Positions 1-15,625 of a DNA stretch of 64,000 nucleotides are shown here, piece after piece (positions within the stretch are counted from its first letter, which is position 1; every line of letters begins with the position of its first letter). Location of the stretch: positions 496,001-560,000 of the forward strand of contig NZ_CAKAKB010000001.1 of NCBI RefSeq assembly GCF_916618755.1, given 5' to 3'. This DNA comes from Actinotalea sp. Marseille-Q4924 (GTDB lineage: Bacteria > Actinomycetota > Actinomycetes > Actinomycetales > Cellulomonadaceae). The position numbers were made by a program, and so were the translations under genes. The notes under the pieces are model-generated. The model saw only the letters and a list, made by a program, of their open reading frames with translations, was not told where the DNA came from and searched no databases.

Positions 1-514
1 CCCAGAACACGAGCCGCGCCTCGGGGTCGAACCCCGTGGTGGGCTCGTCGAGGAAGAGCAGCTCGGGCCGGCCGACGATCCCCAGCGCGACGTCGAGGCG
101 CCGTCGTTGGCCGCCGGAGAGCTGGCGCGTGCGCGTGCGGGCCTTCTCGGTGAGCCCGACGGCGGCGATCACCTCCTCCGGGTCGCGCGGTGACGGGTAG
201 TACCGGGCGAAGTGGTGGACGAGCTCGCGCACGGTGAGCTCGGCGTGGTCGTCGCTGGACTGCAGGACGACACCGATGCGGCTGCGCCAGGCCCGCCCGG
301 CCGTGCCGGGGTCCTCGCCGAGGACCAGCACCTCGCCGCCGTCCCGGCGGCGGTGCCCCTCGAGGATCTCCACGGTGGTCGTCTTCCCCGCCCCGTTCGG
401 TCCCAGGACGGCGAAGATCTCGCCGGCGTGCACGGTGAGGTCCAGGCCGTCGACGGCGCGCTTGGTGCCGTAGTGTTTGCTCAGGTCCCGGACGTGGACG
501 GCTGCTGCGCTCAT
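1..514 (-). CDS. ABC transporter ATP-binding protein (3' part outside window)
   Basis: ATPase subunit that would power an ABC transporter at the inner face of the membrane. Only the first 171 codons are present, reading down from the ATG at 512-514 to the window edge. Visible: Walker A GPNGAGKTT (residues 38-46), signature LSGGQRRRL (132-140), Walker B LLFLDEPTTGFDP (152-164). The signature and the EPTTGFDP form are typical of the DrrA/CcmA type that pairs with an ABC-2 permease (family knowledge). The permease would lie outside the window and the substrate cannot be told. The H-loop and C-terminus are missing only because of the edge. Confidence 0.9.
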   Translation of the reverse strand, partial: MSAAAVHVRDLSKHYGTKRAVDGLDLTVHAGEIFAVLGPNGAGKTTTVEILEGHRRRDGGEVLVLGEDPGTAGRAWRSRIGVVLQSSDDHAELTVRELVHHFARYYPSPRDPEEVIAAVGLTEKARTRTRQLSGGQRRRLDVALGIVGRPELLFLDEPTTGFDPEARLVFW

Positions 515-609
515 GGCACCAGCCTGGCGCGCCGACCGGGCCCGTGGGCAGGACCTGACGACGGGTCCGGGGGTCCACCGATCGGTGGACCCCCGCGTCG
601 CGACGACGT

Positions 610-1866
610 CTAGCGCGCCTCGCCGAGGAGCGTCTGCAGGCGCTGCACGCCCTCGACGAGGTCGTCGTCCCCCAGCGCGTAGGAGAGGCGGAGGAACCCG
701 CTGGGGCCGAACGCCTCGCCCGGCACCACGGCGACCTCGACCTCGTCGAGGATCAGCGCGGCGAGCTCGGCGGACGTCGTCGGCGTGACGCCGCGGATCG
801 TCCGCCCGAGGAGCCCCTCGACGCTCGGGTAGGCGTAGAAGGCGCCCTTGGGGGTGGGGCAGACGACGCCGTCGATCGCCGAGAGCATCTCCACCATGGT
901 CCGGCGGCGGCGGTCGAACGCCGTGCGCATCTCGTGCACCGCCGAGAGGTCCCCCGTGAGCGCGGCGATCGCCGCCCGCTGCGAGACGTTGGCGACGTTC
1001 GACGACAGGTGCGACTGGAGGTTCGTGGCCGCCTTGATGACGTCCGCGGGGCCGATCATCCAGCCCACGCGCCAGCCGGTCATCGCGTACGTCTTCGCGA
1101 CGCCGTTGAGCACGACCGTGGTGTCGGCGAGCTCGGGGACCGCGCGGACGATCGGCGTGAACGCGGCGTCGTCGTAGACGAGGTGCTCGTAGATCTCGTC
1201 GGTGATGACCCAGATGCCGTGCTCGAGGGCCCACCGGCCGATCTCGGCGGTCTGCTCGGGCGAGTAGACGGCGCCGGTCGGGTTCGACGGGGAGCAGAAG
1301 AGCAAGGCCTTGGTGCGCTCGGTGCGGGCCGCCTCGAGCTGCTCGACCGTCACGAGGTACTCCTGCTCCGTCCCCGCGAAGACCTCGACGGGCTCGCCGC
1401 CCGCGAGGCGGATCGCCTCGGGGTAGGTCGTCCAGTACGGGGCCGGCAGGAGCACCTCGTCACCCGGGTCCACGAGCGTCGCGAACGCCTGGTAGACGGC
1501 CTGCTTGCCGCCGTTCGTGACGAGCACCTGGCCGGGTGCCACCTCGTAGCCGGAGTCGCGCGCCGTCTTGGCCGCGATCGCCTCGCGCAGCTGCGGCAGG
1601 CCGGCCGCCGGGGTGTAGCGGTGGTTCGCAGGGACCGCGCACGCCTCGACCGCGGCGTCGACGATGTACTGCGGCGTGGGGAAGTCGGGCTCGCCCGCGC
1701 CGAACCCGATCACGGGACGGCCCGCCGCCTTGAGCGCCTTGGCCTTGGCGTCGACCGCGAGGGTCGCGGACTCGGCGATGGAGCCGATGCGTCGAGAGAC
1801 GCGGCGGGGGGCGGGAGGCCCGGCGGGGGCGTCGTGGGCGTCGGTGGTCGCAGGCGTCTGGCTCAC
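610..1866 (-). CDS. Aspartate aminotransferase, class I/II fold, PLP-dependent
   Basis: Pyridoxal-phosphate aminotransferase that most likely interconverts aspartate and oxaloacetate with 2-oxoglutarate/glutamate in the cytoplasm. The reading frame carries [11 protein letters not shown] near the N-terminus, the NPTGAVYS turn, the [10 protein letters not shown] segment with the PLP aspartate and tyrosine, and the Schiff-base lysine in [13 protein letters not shown], all hallmarks of fold-type I subfamily Igamma. About 418 aa, with a proline/alanine-rich leader of about 25 residues. Start: the GTG at 1864-1866 lies 7 nt after a CAGTAT hexamer, matching the leaderless pattern seen elsewhere here; the ATG at 1873-1875 is the alternative. 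It diverges from tRNA-Trp. The exact amino donor is inferred from family. Confidence 0.88.
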   Translation of the reverse strand: MSQTPATTDAHDAPAGPPAPRRVSRRIGSIAESATLAVDAKAKALKAAGRPVIGFGAGEPDFPTPQYIVDAAVEACAVPANHRYTPAAGLPQLREAIAAKTARDSGYEVAPGQVLVTNGGKQAVYQAFATLVDPGDEVLLPAPYWTTYPEAIRLAGGEPVEVFAGTEQEYLVTVEQLEAARTERTKALLFCSPSNPTGAVYSPEQTAEIGRWALEHGIWVITDEIYEHLVYDDAAFTPIVRAVPELADTTVVLNGVAKTYAMTGWRVGWMIGPADVIKAATNLQSHLSSNVANVSQRAAIAALTGDLSAVHEMRTAFDRRRRTMVEMLSAIDGVVCPTPKGAFYAYPSVEGLLGRTIRGVTPTTSAELAALILDEVEVAVVPGEAFGPSGFLRLSYALGDDDLVEGVQRLQTLLGEAR

Positions 1867-1909
1867 GCACCCCATACTGGCACCACGCCCGTCCCGGCCG
1901 GGGGAGTGG

Positions 1910-1939
1910 TTCGACCCGCGGGCCGCGAGCACGTACACT
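1910..1939 (+). promoter_or_regulatory. Candidate promoter for tRNA-Trp/secE
   Basis: TTCGAC (1910-1915) and TACACT (1934-1939) are separated by 18 bp, about 100 bp before the tRNA. Sigma70-like spacing; -35 is weak. Confidence 0.45.
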
Positions 1940-2038
1940 CGCTGGCTGGTGGTCGACGCCCGCCGCAGTGGGCCGTGCCCGCGAGCCGTGACTCGTCGGG
2001 CGGGGCGCACGGACGGGCAGCTCCACGAGCAGTACCGA

Positions 2039-2111
2039 AGGGCAGTGGCGCAATTGGTAGCGCACCGGTCTCCAAAACCGGCGGTTGTGGGTTCGAGTCC
2101 CTCCTGCCCTG
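2039..2111 (+). tRNA. tRNA-Trp (CCA anticodon)
   Basis: A 73-nt cloverleaf. The acceptor arm AGGGCAG (2039-2045) pairs with CTGCCCT (2104-2110), with discriminator G2111. The anticodon stem CCGGT/ACCGG encloses the loop CTCCAAA, giving anticodon CCA. The T-loop GGTTCGAGTCC is intact. CCA is not encoded at the 3' end. It lies directly upstream of secE, the usual actinobacterial order of tRNA-Trp, secE, nusG. Confidence 0.97.
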
Positions 2112-2285
2112 CGTGATCGGCCGACAGGTCGCTCCGGACGTCAGCCCGTCCTGGCGCGGTACCGGCCGGCGTCGGCGCGTCGCGGGTCACGGCGGCCGGT
2201 CCGGGACGACCGGGCACGCCGACGGCGCACGGCGACGCATCCCGCGTCGCACCGACAGCAGCACGACGAGACGTAGGGACGAACT

Positions 2286-2585
2286 GTGAGCGAATCCGCA
2301 CGTGCGGCCGCCTCCGGTGCCGAGGGCAGCAGCGCCGGCACCGGCGCGGGCACGACCGGCCGCGCGCCGGAGCGCAAGCAGCCGGAGCGGCGCGGCGTCT
2401 TCGCCCGCATCGCCCTGTTCGTGCGCCAGGTCGTCGCCGAGCTGAAGAAGGTCGTCCGGCCGACGCGCTCGGAGCTGATCAACTACACGACCGTGGTGCT
2501 CGTCTTCGTCATCGTGGTGATGGCGTTCGTCACCGTCCTCGACCTGGGGATCGGGACCGCCGTCGGCTGGATCTTCGGCGGCTGA
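2286..2585 (+). CDS. secE: Preprotein translocase subunit SecE
   Basis: Small essential membrane subunit of the SecYEG channel that clamps and stabilises SecY. The 99-aa product has a Ser/Ala/Gly-rich N-terminal third. It is followed by the conserved amphipathic helix with the [16 protein letters not shown] core (about residues 46-62) and one transmembrane helix (about 65-90) rich in Val/Ile. This is the single-helix form normal for Gram-positive bacteria. The GTG start at 2286 is preceded only by a weak GGGA. nusG follows after 55 bp, probably co-transcribed. Confidence 0.95.
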   Translation: MSESARAAASGAEGSSAGTGAGTTGRAPERKQPERRGVFARIALFVRQVVAELKKVVRPTRSELINYTTVVLVFVIVVMAFVTVLDLGIGTAVGWIFGG

Positions 2586-2640
2586 CGCGCCGCCGTCCCC
2601 GACGCCCACGCCACCACCGAGCAAGAAAGCAGGTTCACCC

Positions 2641-3396
2641 GTGTCGCAGGAGCCGCTGGAGCCCCAGGCCGACGTCGAGGCCCCCGAGGTGCTCGAGGCC
2701 GTGCAGTCCGTCGAGGACGTCGAGGCGGACGCCGCGGTCGACGAGGCGGAGCACGACCTCGACGCCGCGGTCGAGGTCGCGGTCGACGTCGCCGAGGAGG
2801 AGGACGTCGACCCGGTCGACGCCTTCAAGGCCGAGCTGCGCCGCCTGCCCGGCGAGTGGTTCGTCATCCACTCCTACGCCGGCTACGAGAACCGGGTGAA
2901 GGCGAACCTCGAGAACCGCATCCAGAGCCTCAACATGGAGGACTACATCTTCCAGGTCGAGGTGCCGATGGAGGAGGTCACCGAGATCAAGAACGCGCAG
3001 CGCAAGATCGTGCGCCGCGTCCGGATCCCGGGGTACGTCCTCGTCCGCATGGACCTCACCGACGAGTCGTGGGGCGCCGTGCGCCACACGCCGGGCGTCA
3101 CGGGCTTCGTGGGCCACACCCACCAGCCGGTCCCGCTCACGCTCGAGGAGGTGTTCGGCATGCTGGCCCCGAGCCTCGCCCCCGCGACGGAGAAGAAGTC
3201 GGCCGCCGCCGCACCGCAGATCGCCGTCGACTTCGAGGTCGGCGAGTCGGTCACCGTCACCGACGGCCCCTTCGACACGCTGCCCGCGACGATCTCCGAG
3301 ATCAACGCCGAGTCGCAGAAGCTCAAGGTGCTCGTCTCCATCTTCGGCCGGGAGACCCCGGTCGAGCTGTCGTTCAACCAGGTCGCCAAGATCTGA
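2641..3396 (+). CDS. nusG: Transcription termination/antitermination factor NusG
   Basis: Elongation factor that binds the RNA polymerase clamp and modulates pausing, Rho termination and transcription-translation coupling. Three parts are visible. Residues 1-70 are a strongly acidic leader of Glu/Asp/Val/Ala. The NGN domain starts at [18 protein letters not shown] (about residue 75) and runs through [15 protein letters not shown]-terminal KOW domain begins at [12 protein letters not shown] (about 200-251). At 251 aa it is longer than the roughly 180 aa of E. coli NusG, because of the acidic leader common in actinobacteria. GTG start. Confidence 0.96.
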   Translation: MSQEPLEPQADVEAPEVLEAVQSVEDVEADAAVDEAEHDLDAAVEVAVDVAEEEDVDPVDAFKAELRRLPGEWFVIHSYAGYENRVKANLENRIQSLNMEDYIFQVEVPMEEVTEIKNAQRKIVRRVRIPGYVLVRMDLTDESWGAVRHTPGVTGFVGHTHQPVPLTLEEVFGMLAPSLAPATEKKSAAAAPQIAVDFEVGESVTVTDGPFDTLPATISEINAESQKLKVLVSIFGRETPVELSFNQVAKI

Positions 3397-3475
3397 GCCG
3401 TCCCGGACGGTCGCACGACAGCACTGCAACCGGGTCATCGCCCACGGCGTCGGCCCACGGACACGGAAGGCAGTC

Positions 3476-3907
3476 ATGCCCCCCAAGAAGAAGGTCTCCG
3501 GCCTCATCAAGCTCCAGATCAACGCTGGTGCTGCGACGCCGGCCCCGCCGATCGGCCCCGCGCTGGGTCAGCACGGCGTCAACATCATGGAGTTCTGCAA
3601 GGCCTACAACGCGGCCACCGAGTCGCAGCGTGGGAACGTCATCCCGGTCGAGATCACGGTCTACGAGGACCGTTCCTTCACGTTCATCACCAAGACGCCG
3701 CCCGCGGCCGAGATGATCAAGAAGGCCGCCGGCGTGGCGAAGGGCTCGGCGACGCCGCACACCGCGAAGGTCGCGTCCCTCACCCAGGACCAGGTCCGCG
3801 AGATCGCGCAGACGAAGCTCGAGGACCTCAACGCGAACGACATCGACGCGGCGATGAAGATCATCGCCGGCACGGCCCGGTCGATGGGTATCACCGTCCA
3901 GAGCTGA
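3476..3907 (+). CDS. rplK: 50S ribosomal protein L11
   Basis: L11 binds the GTPase-associated centre of 23S rRNA with L10/L12 and is part of the thiopeptide target. The 143-aa product has normal length, with the [21 protein letters not shown]-terminal segment (proline-rich thiostrepton region) and the C-terminal rRNA-binding domain ending SMGITVQS. A strong GGAAGG (3465-3470) sits 5 nt before the ATG. Its last codons and stop lie inside a tandem duplication that fills the gap before rplA (see the repeat entry). Confidence 0.97.
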   Translation: MPPKKKVSGLIKLQINAGAATPAPPIGPALGQHGVNIMEFCKAYNAATESQRGNVIPVEITVYEDRSFTFITKTPPAAEMIKKAAGVAKGSATPHTAKVASLTQDQVREIAQTKLEDLNANDIDAAMKIIAGTARSMGITVQS

Positions 3908-4068
3908 GGCGCGCAGCCGGAGGTGGGCCCGAGCGCAGCGAGGTCCCGCCGAAGGCGAGCACCGAAGGTCTGGACCATCAGAACCGTCCAGAGCTGAGGC
4001 GCGCAGCCGGAGGTGTGGGGCCGAGCGCAGCGAGGTCCCGCCGAAGGCGAGCACCGAAGGTCTGGACC
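3893..4068 (+). repeat. Two-copy tandem repeat at the end of rplK and in the rplK-rplA gap
   Basis: Copy 1 is 3893-3976 and copy 2 is 3983-4068. They are near identical apart from a 2-nt length difference and a base change around 3926-4020. Copy 1 contains the last rplK codons and stop, so copy 2 carries a silent second copy of that coding end. A third fragment, ACCGTCCAG, begins at 4083. Each copy is bounded by GTCCAGA and TCTGGAC, a 7-bp inverted pair that could close a long stem. Confidence 0.9.
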
Positions 4069-4173
4069 GTCGGACCGTCAGAACCGTCCAGGACGAGGCA
4101 TCCCGCCTCACCGGACACCGAGTGGCAGGGCCAGGCGCTGGCCCGGTGACCACGACCTGCAGAGGAGAAGCAG

Positions 4174-4893
4174 ATGGCACAGCGCAGCAAGGCGTACCGC
4201 AACGCCGCGGAGCGGATCGACCGGGAGCGGCTGTACGCGCCGCTCGAGGCGATCCGCCTGGCGAAGTCGACGTCGACCACGAAGTACGACGCGACGGTCG
4301 AGGTGGCCTTCCGCCTCGGTGTCGACCCCCGCAAGGCGGACCAGATGGTCCGCGGCACCGTCAACCTGCCGCACGGCACGGGCAAGACGGCGCGCGTCCT
4401 CGTCTTCGCGACCGGTGAGCGTGCCGAGCAGGCCCGCGCGGCCGGCGCCGACGAGGTCGGTGGCGACGAGCTCATCGAGAAGGTGGCCGGCGGCTACACC
4501 GACTTCGACGCCGCGGTCGCGACGCCCGACCTCATGGGCAAGGTCGGTCGACTGGGCAAGGTGCTGGGCCCCCGCGGCCTCATGCCGAACCCGAAGACCG
4601 GCACGGTCACGATGGACGTCGCGAAGGCCGTGACCGACATCAAGGGCGGCAAGATCGAGTTCCGCGTCGACAAGCACTCGAACCTGCACTTCATCATCGG
4701 CAAGGCGTCGTTCGAGGACGTCCAGCTGGTGGAGAACTACGCGGCGGCGCTCGACGAGGTCCTGCGTCTGAAGCCGTCGACGTCGAAGGGCCGGTACATC
4801 ACCAAGGCCTTCGTGACGACGACGATGGGCCCGAGCATCCCGCTCGACCAGAACAAGACGCGCAACCTCACCGAGGAGGACGACGTCGCCTGA
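4174..4893 (+). CDS. rplA: 50S ribosomal protein L1
   Basis: L1 forms the mobile stalk that contacts E-site tRNA, and in many bacteria it represses its own rplK-rplA mRNA. The 239-aa product is full length and ends EEDDVA. It contains the conserved [20 protein letters not shown] segment and the [19 protein letters not shown] core. AGGAGA lies just before the ATG. The long repeat-filled gap behind rplK is where an L1-responsive mRNA structure could sit, but no L1 target helix was proven here. A strong terminator follows. Confidence 0.97.
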   Translation: MAQRSKAYRNAAERIDRERLYAPLEAIRLAKSTSTTKYDATVEVAFRLGVDPRKADQMVRGTVNLPHGTGKTARVLVFATGERAEQARAAGADEVGGDELIEKVAGGYTDFDAAVATPDLMGKVGRLGKVLGPRGLMPNPKTGTVTMDVAKAVTDIKGGKIEFRVDKHSNLHFIIGKASFEDVQLVENYAAALDEVLRLKPSTSKGRYITKAFVTTTMGPSIPLDQNKTRNLTEEDDVA

Positions 4894-4916
4894 CGTCCCT
4901 CCCGCTCGACGGCGGA

Positions 4917-4943
4917 GGGCCCGGCAGCTGTGCTGCCGGGCCC
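4917..4943 (+). terminator. Terminator after rplA
   Basis: Perfect 12-bp GC stem 4917-4928/4932-4943 with a 3-nt TGT loop, followed by TTCGG. Factor-independent style of GC-rich actinobacteria with a poor U-tract. It separates rplA from the convergent membrane genes. Confidence 0.85.
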
Positions 4944-5001
4944 TTCGGCATCCCCGGTCGGACGTGTGCGCGGCGGTGGGTCGGCGCGCGCGGCTCGTCC
5001 G

Positions 5002-5652
5002 TCAGTGACCCGGGTGCCCGCTCGCGGGCACGTCGCTCACCGGCGGGCGCGTCTGGAGGCCGTGGTCGCCGTGCGGCACCGCGTGCCGGCCGGCCTCGGT
5101 GCTCGCGAGGCCGCCGGCCGTGATCGCGGCGACCACGACGGCGCCGCCCGCCCAGCCGGCCAGCCGCAGCACGGGACGACCGCGGGACGCGGGGCGCCCC
5201 GACCGCACGCCTGCTGCTGCGACCGCCGCGCTGCCCAGCAGCAGCGCCACCAGTGCGGCGTCGGCGCCGTCCGCGACGTGCGGCACACCGCCCGGCATCG
5301 CGCCGGACGTCGCGACCGCGGCCCACGCGGCTCCGGCGCCGCCGAGCAGCGCCGCCTCACGCGGGCCCGGGGTGCGGCGCCGGCGCACGCCCAGCAGGCC
5401 GCGCACCCCGACGACCACGCCCAGCGTCACCAGGGTGACGCCCCACGCCGCACCCCCGGCGTGCCGCAGGTGCTCGGCGCCCGACGCGACGGCGACCAGC
5501 CCGGCGCCGACCCGGCCGAGGCCCAGCAGGCCGACGGCCGGTGCCGGCAGGGAGCGGTCCGCGGCGCCGTCGGCCGTCACGCCGGTATCCGTGCGCGCGC
5601 CGTCCGCCGCGCCGCCACGGGCCGCCAGGCCGACGGCGAGCGCGGTGCTCAC
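5002..5652 (-). CDS. Hypothetical multi-pass membrane protein
   Basis: I do not recognise this 216-aa protein. It shows about four hydrophobic stretches: LLGLGRVGAGLVAVASGAEH, AWGVTLVTLGVVVGVRGLLG, ALVALLLGSAAVAAAGV and GWAGGAVVVAAITAGG. The last is followed by a His-rich tail (HAVPHGDHG...SGHPGH) that could bind metal. The GTG start at 5650-5652 lies 4 bp after the stop of the upstream DUF4383 gene, so the two probably form one operon. It is convergent with rplA, with the strong rplA terminator between. Function unknown. Confidence 0.7.
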   Translation of the reverse strand: MSTALAVGLAARGGAADGARTDTGVTADGAADRSLPAPAVGLLGLGRVGAGLVAVASGAEHLRHAGGAAWGVTLVTLGVVVGVRGLLGVRRRRTPGPREAALLGGAGAAWAAVATSGAMPGGVPHVADGADAALVALLLGSAAVAAAGVRSGRPASRGRPVLRLAGWAGGAVVVAAITAGGLASTEAGRHAVPHGDHGLQTRPPVSDVPASGHPGH

Positions 5653-5656
5653 GGCG

Positions 5657-6073
5657 TCACCGGGTGGCGGCGGCGTGCGTGCCCGCGCGCTCGCGGTCAC
5701 CGGCGAGGCCGACCCCGAGGAGCAGGAGCGCGCTGGCCATGTGCAGGACGTTGTCGGCACCGTTGAGCGCGAGGATGTTCGCGCCCGACCCGATGAGGAA
5801 GAGGCCGACGAGCCCGACGACGAGGTAGACGGCGCCCACGACCGTGTTCGCGACGGTCGCGGCGGCGGCGGAGCGGACCGAGGACGCGAGCAGGGCCGCA
5901 CCGATGGCGAGGTGGACGACGTTGTGGAGGGGGTTGACCTCGAAGAGGATCAGGGTCGCCCCGTCGGTGGCGGCGAGGTCGACGCCCGTGGTGACGACGA
6001 AGCCCGCGGCGCCGACGAGCAGGTAGACGACGCCGAAGACGCCGGCGACGAGGCGGTTGGGGGAGCGGTTCAT
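5657..6073 (-). CDS. DUF4383-type membrane protein
   Basis: A 138-aa integral membrane protein resembling the DUF4383 family, which has four transmembrane helices. Visible helices are LVAGVFGVVYLLVGAAGFVV, the segment after VNPLHNVVHLAIGAALL, TVVGAVYLVVGLVGLFLIG, and DNVLHMASALLLLGVGLAG. The paired (H/N)xxH elements in the second and fourth helices (HNVVHL and NVLHM) are typical of the family. GGAGG lies upstream of the ATG at 6071-6073. First gene of a two-gene minus-strand unit placed between rplA and rplJ. Role unknown. Confidence 0.78.
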   Translation of the reverse strand: MNRSPNRLVAGVFGVVYLLVGAAGFVVTTGVDLAATDGATLILFEVNPLHNVVHLAIGAALLASSVRSAAAATVANTVVGAVYLVVGLVGLFLIGSGANILALNGADNVLHMASALLLLGVGLAGDRERAGTHAAATR

Positions 6074-6182
6074 GGAAGGACCTCCGGTGAGGGGCGGGCC
6101 GGTCCCGCCGTCGACCGGTGTTCGCGGCCGGGGGCGGTGCGGATGGGTCGGTCGTCGGGTGAGGAGGCCGCCAGGGCCCGAT

Positions 6183-6211
6183 TTGGTCCCGGGCGCCGTC
6201 TCTCGTACTCT
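6183..6211 (+). promoter_or_regulatory. Promoter of the rplJ-rplL operon
   Basis: TTGGTC (6183-6188), 17-bp spacer, TACTCT (6206-6211). Spacing is ideal for the housekeeping sigma factor. It implies a leader of about 200 nt before rplJ. Confidence 0.65.
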
Positions 6212-6217
6212 GGGCGA

Positions 6218-6415
6218 GCCCAAGACCGCAGGTCGTCGGCTGCCCGCATGCGGGTGGTCGACCGAAGCTCCGCTCGAGCGGGGGCCGGCGCAGGTGATGT
6301 GACTTCCGATCGGACGGCCGTCGTGCCCGTCCTGCCGTGAGCCCCGCGCCTGCGCGGGGCTCTTCTCGTCTCCGGGGCGATGTCCGACTGCGGGACCACC
6401 ACCGGAAGGATTGCC
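6218..6415 (+). promoter_or_regulatory. rplJ (L10) mRNA leader
   Basis: About 200 nt of structured-looking leader between the promoter and the rplJ start. In many bacteria L10, as the L10-(L12)4 complex, binds such a leader to repress translation (established for the L10 leader family). A terminator-like hairpin sits in its 3' third. The L10-binding fold itself was not computed. Confidence 0.55.
6339..6362 (+). terminator. Hairpin in the rplJ leader, possible attenuator
   Basis: Perfect 10-bp stem 6339-6348/6353-6362 with loop CCTG, followed by TTCTCGTC. It lies 53 bp upstream of the rplJ start and downstream of its promoter, so it could stop part of the transcripts. Confidence 0.6.
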
Positions 6416-6946
6416 ATGGCGAGGCCGGACAAGGCAGCCGCGGTCGCTGAGCTCACCGAGCAGTTCCGTGAGTCCAACGCCGTCGTGCTGACCGAGTACC
6501 GCGGGCTCACCGTCGCGCAGCTCAAGCAGCTGCGTCGCGCGCTCAGCGGCAACGCAACCTACGCCGTGGTGAAGAACACGCTGTCCGCCATCGCGGCCAA
6601 GCAGGCGGGCGTCGAGGGTCTCGACGCCCAGCTCGCCGGCCCCTCGGCCGTCGCCTTCGTGACCGGTGACCCGGTCGAGGCGGCCAAGGGTCTGCGTGAC
6701 TTCGCCAAGGCGAACCCTCAGCTCGTGATCAAGGGCGGTGTCCTCGACGGACGCGCCCTCGCGGCCGAGGACATCACCAAGCTCGCGGACCTCGAGTCCC
6801 GCGACGTGCTGCTGGCCAAGATGGCCGGCGCGATGAAGGGCAAGCTCTACCAGGCTGCCTACATGTTCACGGCGTCCACGGCCCAGGCCGCGCGCGTCAT
6901 CGATGCCCTGCGTGAGAAGCGGGCGAACGAGGAGCAGGCGGCCTGA
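6416..6946 (+). CDS. rplJ: 50S ribosomal protein L10
   Basis: L10 anchors the L7/L12 dimers on the large subunit stalk. I place the start at ATG 6416 ([13 protein letters not shown]), with GGAAGGA at 6404-6410. An in-frame ATG at 6380 would add 12 residues, but it falls within the leader and lacks a good ribosome site. The 176-aa product has the usual L10 N-terminal rRNA-binding segment ([18 protein letters not shown]) and a C-terminal helix for L12 binding. rplL follows after 95 bp. Confidence 0.95.
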   Translation: MARPDKAAAVAELTEQFRESNAVVLTEYRGLTVAQLKQLRRALSGNATYAVVKNTLSAIAAKQAGVEGLDAQLAGPSAVAFVTGDPVEAAKGLRDFAKANPQLVIKGGVLDGRALAAEDITKLADLESRDVLLAKMAGAMKGKLYQAAYMFTASTAQAARVIDALREKRANEEQAA

Positions 6947-7041
6947 CCCCTCGGGCCTCCCGCCCGGGTCACCACCCGCTCCCCGACACACCACACCCCA
7001 CCTGCTCCGCAGAGCAGGGCAACCAGGAAGGAACCGCCACC

Positions 7042-7425
7042 ATGGCGAAGCTCAGCACCGAGGAGCTGCTCGACGCGTTCAAGGAGCTCACGCTCATCGA
7101 GCTCTCCGAGTTCGTGAAGGCCTTCGAGGAGACCTTCGAGGTCACCGCTGCCGCCCCGGTCGCCGTCGCGGCCGCCGCCGGCCCCGCCGCCGCCGCCGAG
7201 GAGGTCGAGGAGAAGACCGACTTCGACGTCGTCCTCGAGGCCGCCGGCGACAAGAAGATCCAGGTCATCAAGGAGGTGCGCGCCCTCACGAGCCTCGGCC
7301 TGAAGGAGGCCAAGGACCTCGTCGACGGTGCCCCGAAGCCGGTCCTCGAGGCCGTCAACAAGGAGACCGCGGAGAAGGCCAAGGCCGCCCTCGAGGGCGC
7401 CGGCGCCACCGTCACCCTCAAGTGA
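7042..7425 (+). CDS. rplL: 50S ribosomal protein L7/L12
   Basis: Multi-copy stalk protein that recruits and activates translational GTPases. The 127-aa product has the N-terminal dimerisation domain ([18 protein letters not shown]), an Ala/Pro-rich hinge (about residues 34-53), and the factor-binding C-terminal domain starting at [29 protein letters not shown] precedes the ATG. Very biased codon use fits high expression. A strong terminator follows within 40 bp. Confidence 0.97.
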   Translation: MAKLSTEELLDAFKELTLIELSEFVKAFEETFEVTAAAPVAVAAAAGPAAAAEEVEEKTDFDVVLEAAGDKKIQVIKEVRALTSLGLKEAKDLVDGAPKPVLEAVNKETAEKAKAALEGAGATVTLK

Positions 7426-7464
7426 CCCTGCGCTCCTGACGCGGGTCGGCTCCGGCCGACGTCC

Positions 7465-7497
7465 GAGGCCCGCACCCCAGCACGGGGTGCGGGCCTC
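7465..7497 (+). terminator. Terminator after rplL
   Basis: Perfect 14-bp stem 7465-7478/7484-7497 around loop AGCAC. Ends the rplJL unit before the rpoB promoter. Confidence 0.85.
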
Positions 7498-7533
7498 GTC
7501 ACATCCGTCGGGCGTGGGGGCTTGACGTGGCGG

Positions 7534-7563
7534 TTGGACAATGCTGTCCTGTCCGGCTACGCT
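7534..7563 (+). promoter_or_regulatory. Promoter region of rpoB-rpoC
   Basis: TTGGAC (7534-7539) and TACGCT (7558-7563) are spaced by 18 bp. A second TTGACG lies at 7522-7527. The leader to the rpoB start is about 145 nt. The strong terminator just upstream implies that rpoBC needs its own promoter. Confidence 0.6.
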
Positions 7564-7714
7564 AGCGCTTTGCGCTGGCTTGTGCCTGCCCTCCCTCAAC
7601 CCGCTCTCGGCCCCGAACTGTGCCCGGTGGCCGATCCGCTGTCGCGGGCCGGTCGGGACGAGGGTAGGACACGGTCCCGCGCGTGTGCACACGATCCGCA
7701 GGGAAGGACCCCTC

Positions 7715-11224
<3,510 letters not shown>

Positions 11225-11229
11225 TCTCG

Positions 11230-11261
11230 CCTGCCCCGGGACCCCACGGCCCCGGGGCAGG
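11230..11261 (+). terminator. Hairpin between rpoB and rpoC
   Basis: An 11-bp GC stem 11230-11240/11251-11261 with a 10-nt loop, starting 6 bp after the rpoB stop. No U-tract. It could be a partial terminator or a processing or stability element. Confidence 0.5.
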
Positions 11262-11319
11262 TCACCGGCACTCACCGGCCAACTCACGGTGAATACGGAC
11301 TGAGAAGGAAGTAGGAACC

Positions 11320-15195
<3,876 letters not shown>

Positions 15196-15204
15196 GTCGA
15201 GCCT

Positions 15205-15253
15205 GACGACGTCGGCCGTCGACCCGCGCGAGCGGGCGGCGGCCGTCGTCGTC
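15205..15253 (+). terminator. Terminator after rpoC
   Basis: A 14-bp stem 15205-15218/15240-15253 with one mismatch, enclosing a 21-nt loop that can itself pair (CCCGC/GCGGG). Confidence 0.7.
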
Positions 15254-15310
15254 GGTCCTCGGCCGGCGGACCCGGTCGCACGGCCCCGGTCGGGCGTGCC
15301 CCTCGTCACT

Positions 15311-15339
15311 TTGACGCTCCCTGGACCGGCAGGTAGCGT
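15311..15339 (+). promoter_or_regulatory. Promoter of the rpsL (str) operon
   Basis: TTGACG (15311-15316), 17-bp spacer, TAGCGT (15334-15339). Among the best sigma70-like matches in the window. Confidence 0.75.
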
Positions 15340-15345
15340 TGGCCC

Positions 15346-15625
15346 CTGTGCCCGCGCCGTCGGGCCCTCGCGCGTGCATCGCCACCGAGCCGCCCGTGCC
15401 CTCCGGGGCAGCGGGGTCGGGGGAGGTGCGATGGCCGGTGGACCACCGCGCGCTGAACCCCCGTCCGATCATGGAGGCGGGTGGCGACGCGCTCAGGTGG
15501 CCCGACACACCCGGACGCGGGGGTCGGTGCGGGACGAAAGATCCCGGGTCGCAGCAGTGCGGCCCGCATGACCGGGTCCCTCCCGGTCCGACCAGACGAG
15601 CAGTACCGAGAGACACGGAGACGTA
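15346..15625 (+). promoter_or_regulatory. Long leader of rpsL
   Basis: About 280 nt separate the -10 from the rpsL GTG, with no convincing gene on either strand. A small hairpin GACCGGG/CCCGGTC is present near its end. The reason for the long leader is not visible from sequence; no known riboswitch pattern was recognised. Confidence 0.4.

Noticed and set aside
15306-15569. Small minus-strand gene in the rpsL leader
   Set aside because: It has no ribosome site, an Arg/Pro/Gly-rich product and no motif, and it overlaps the str promoter.
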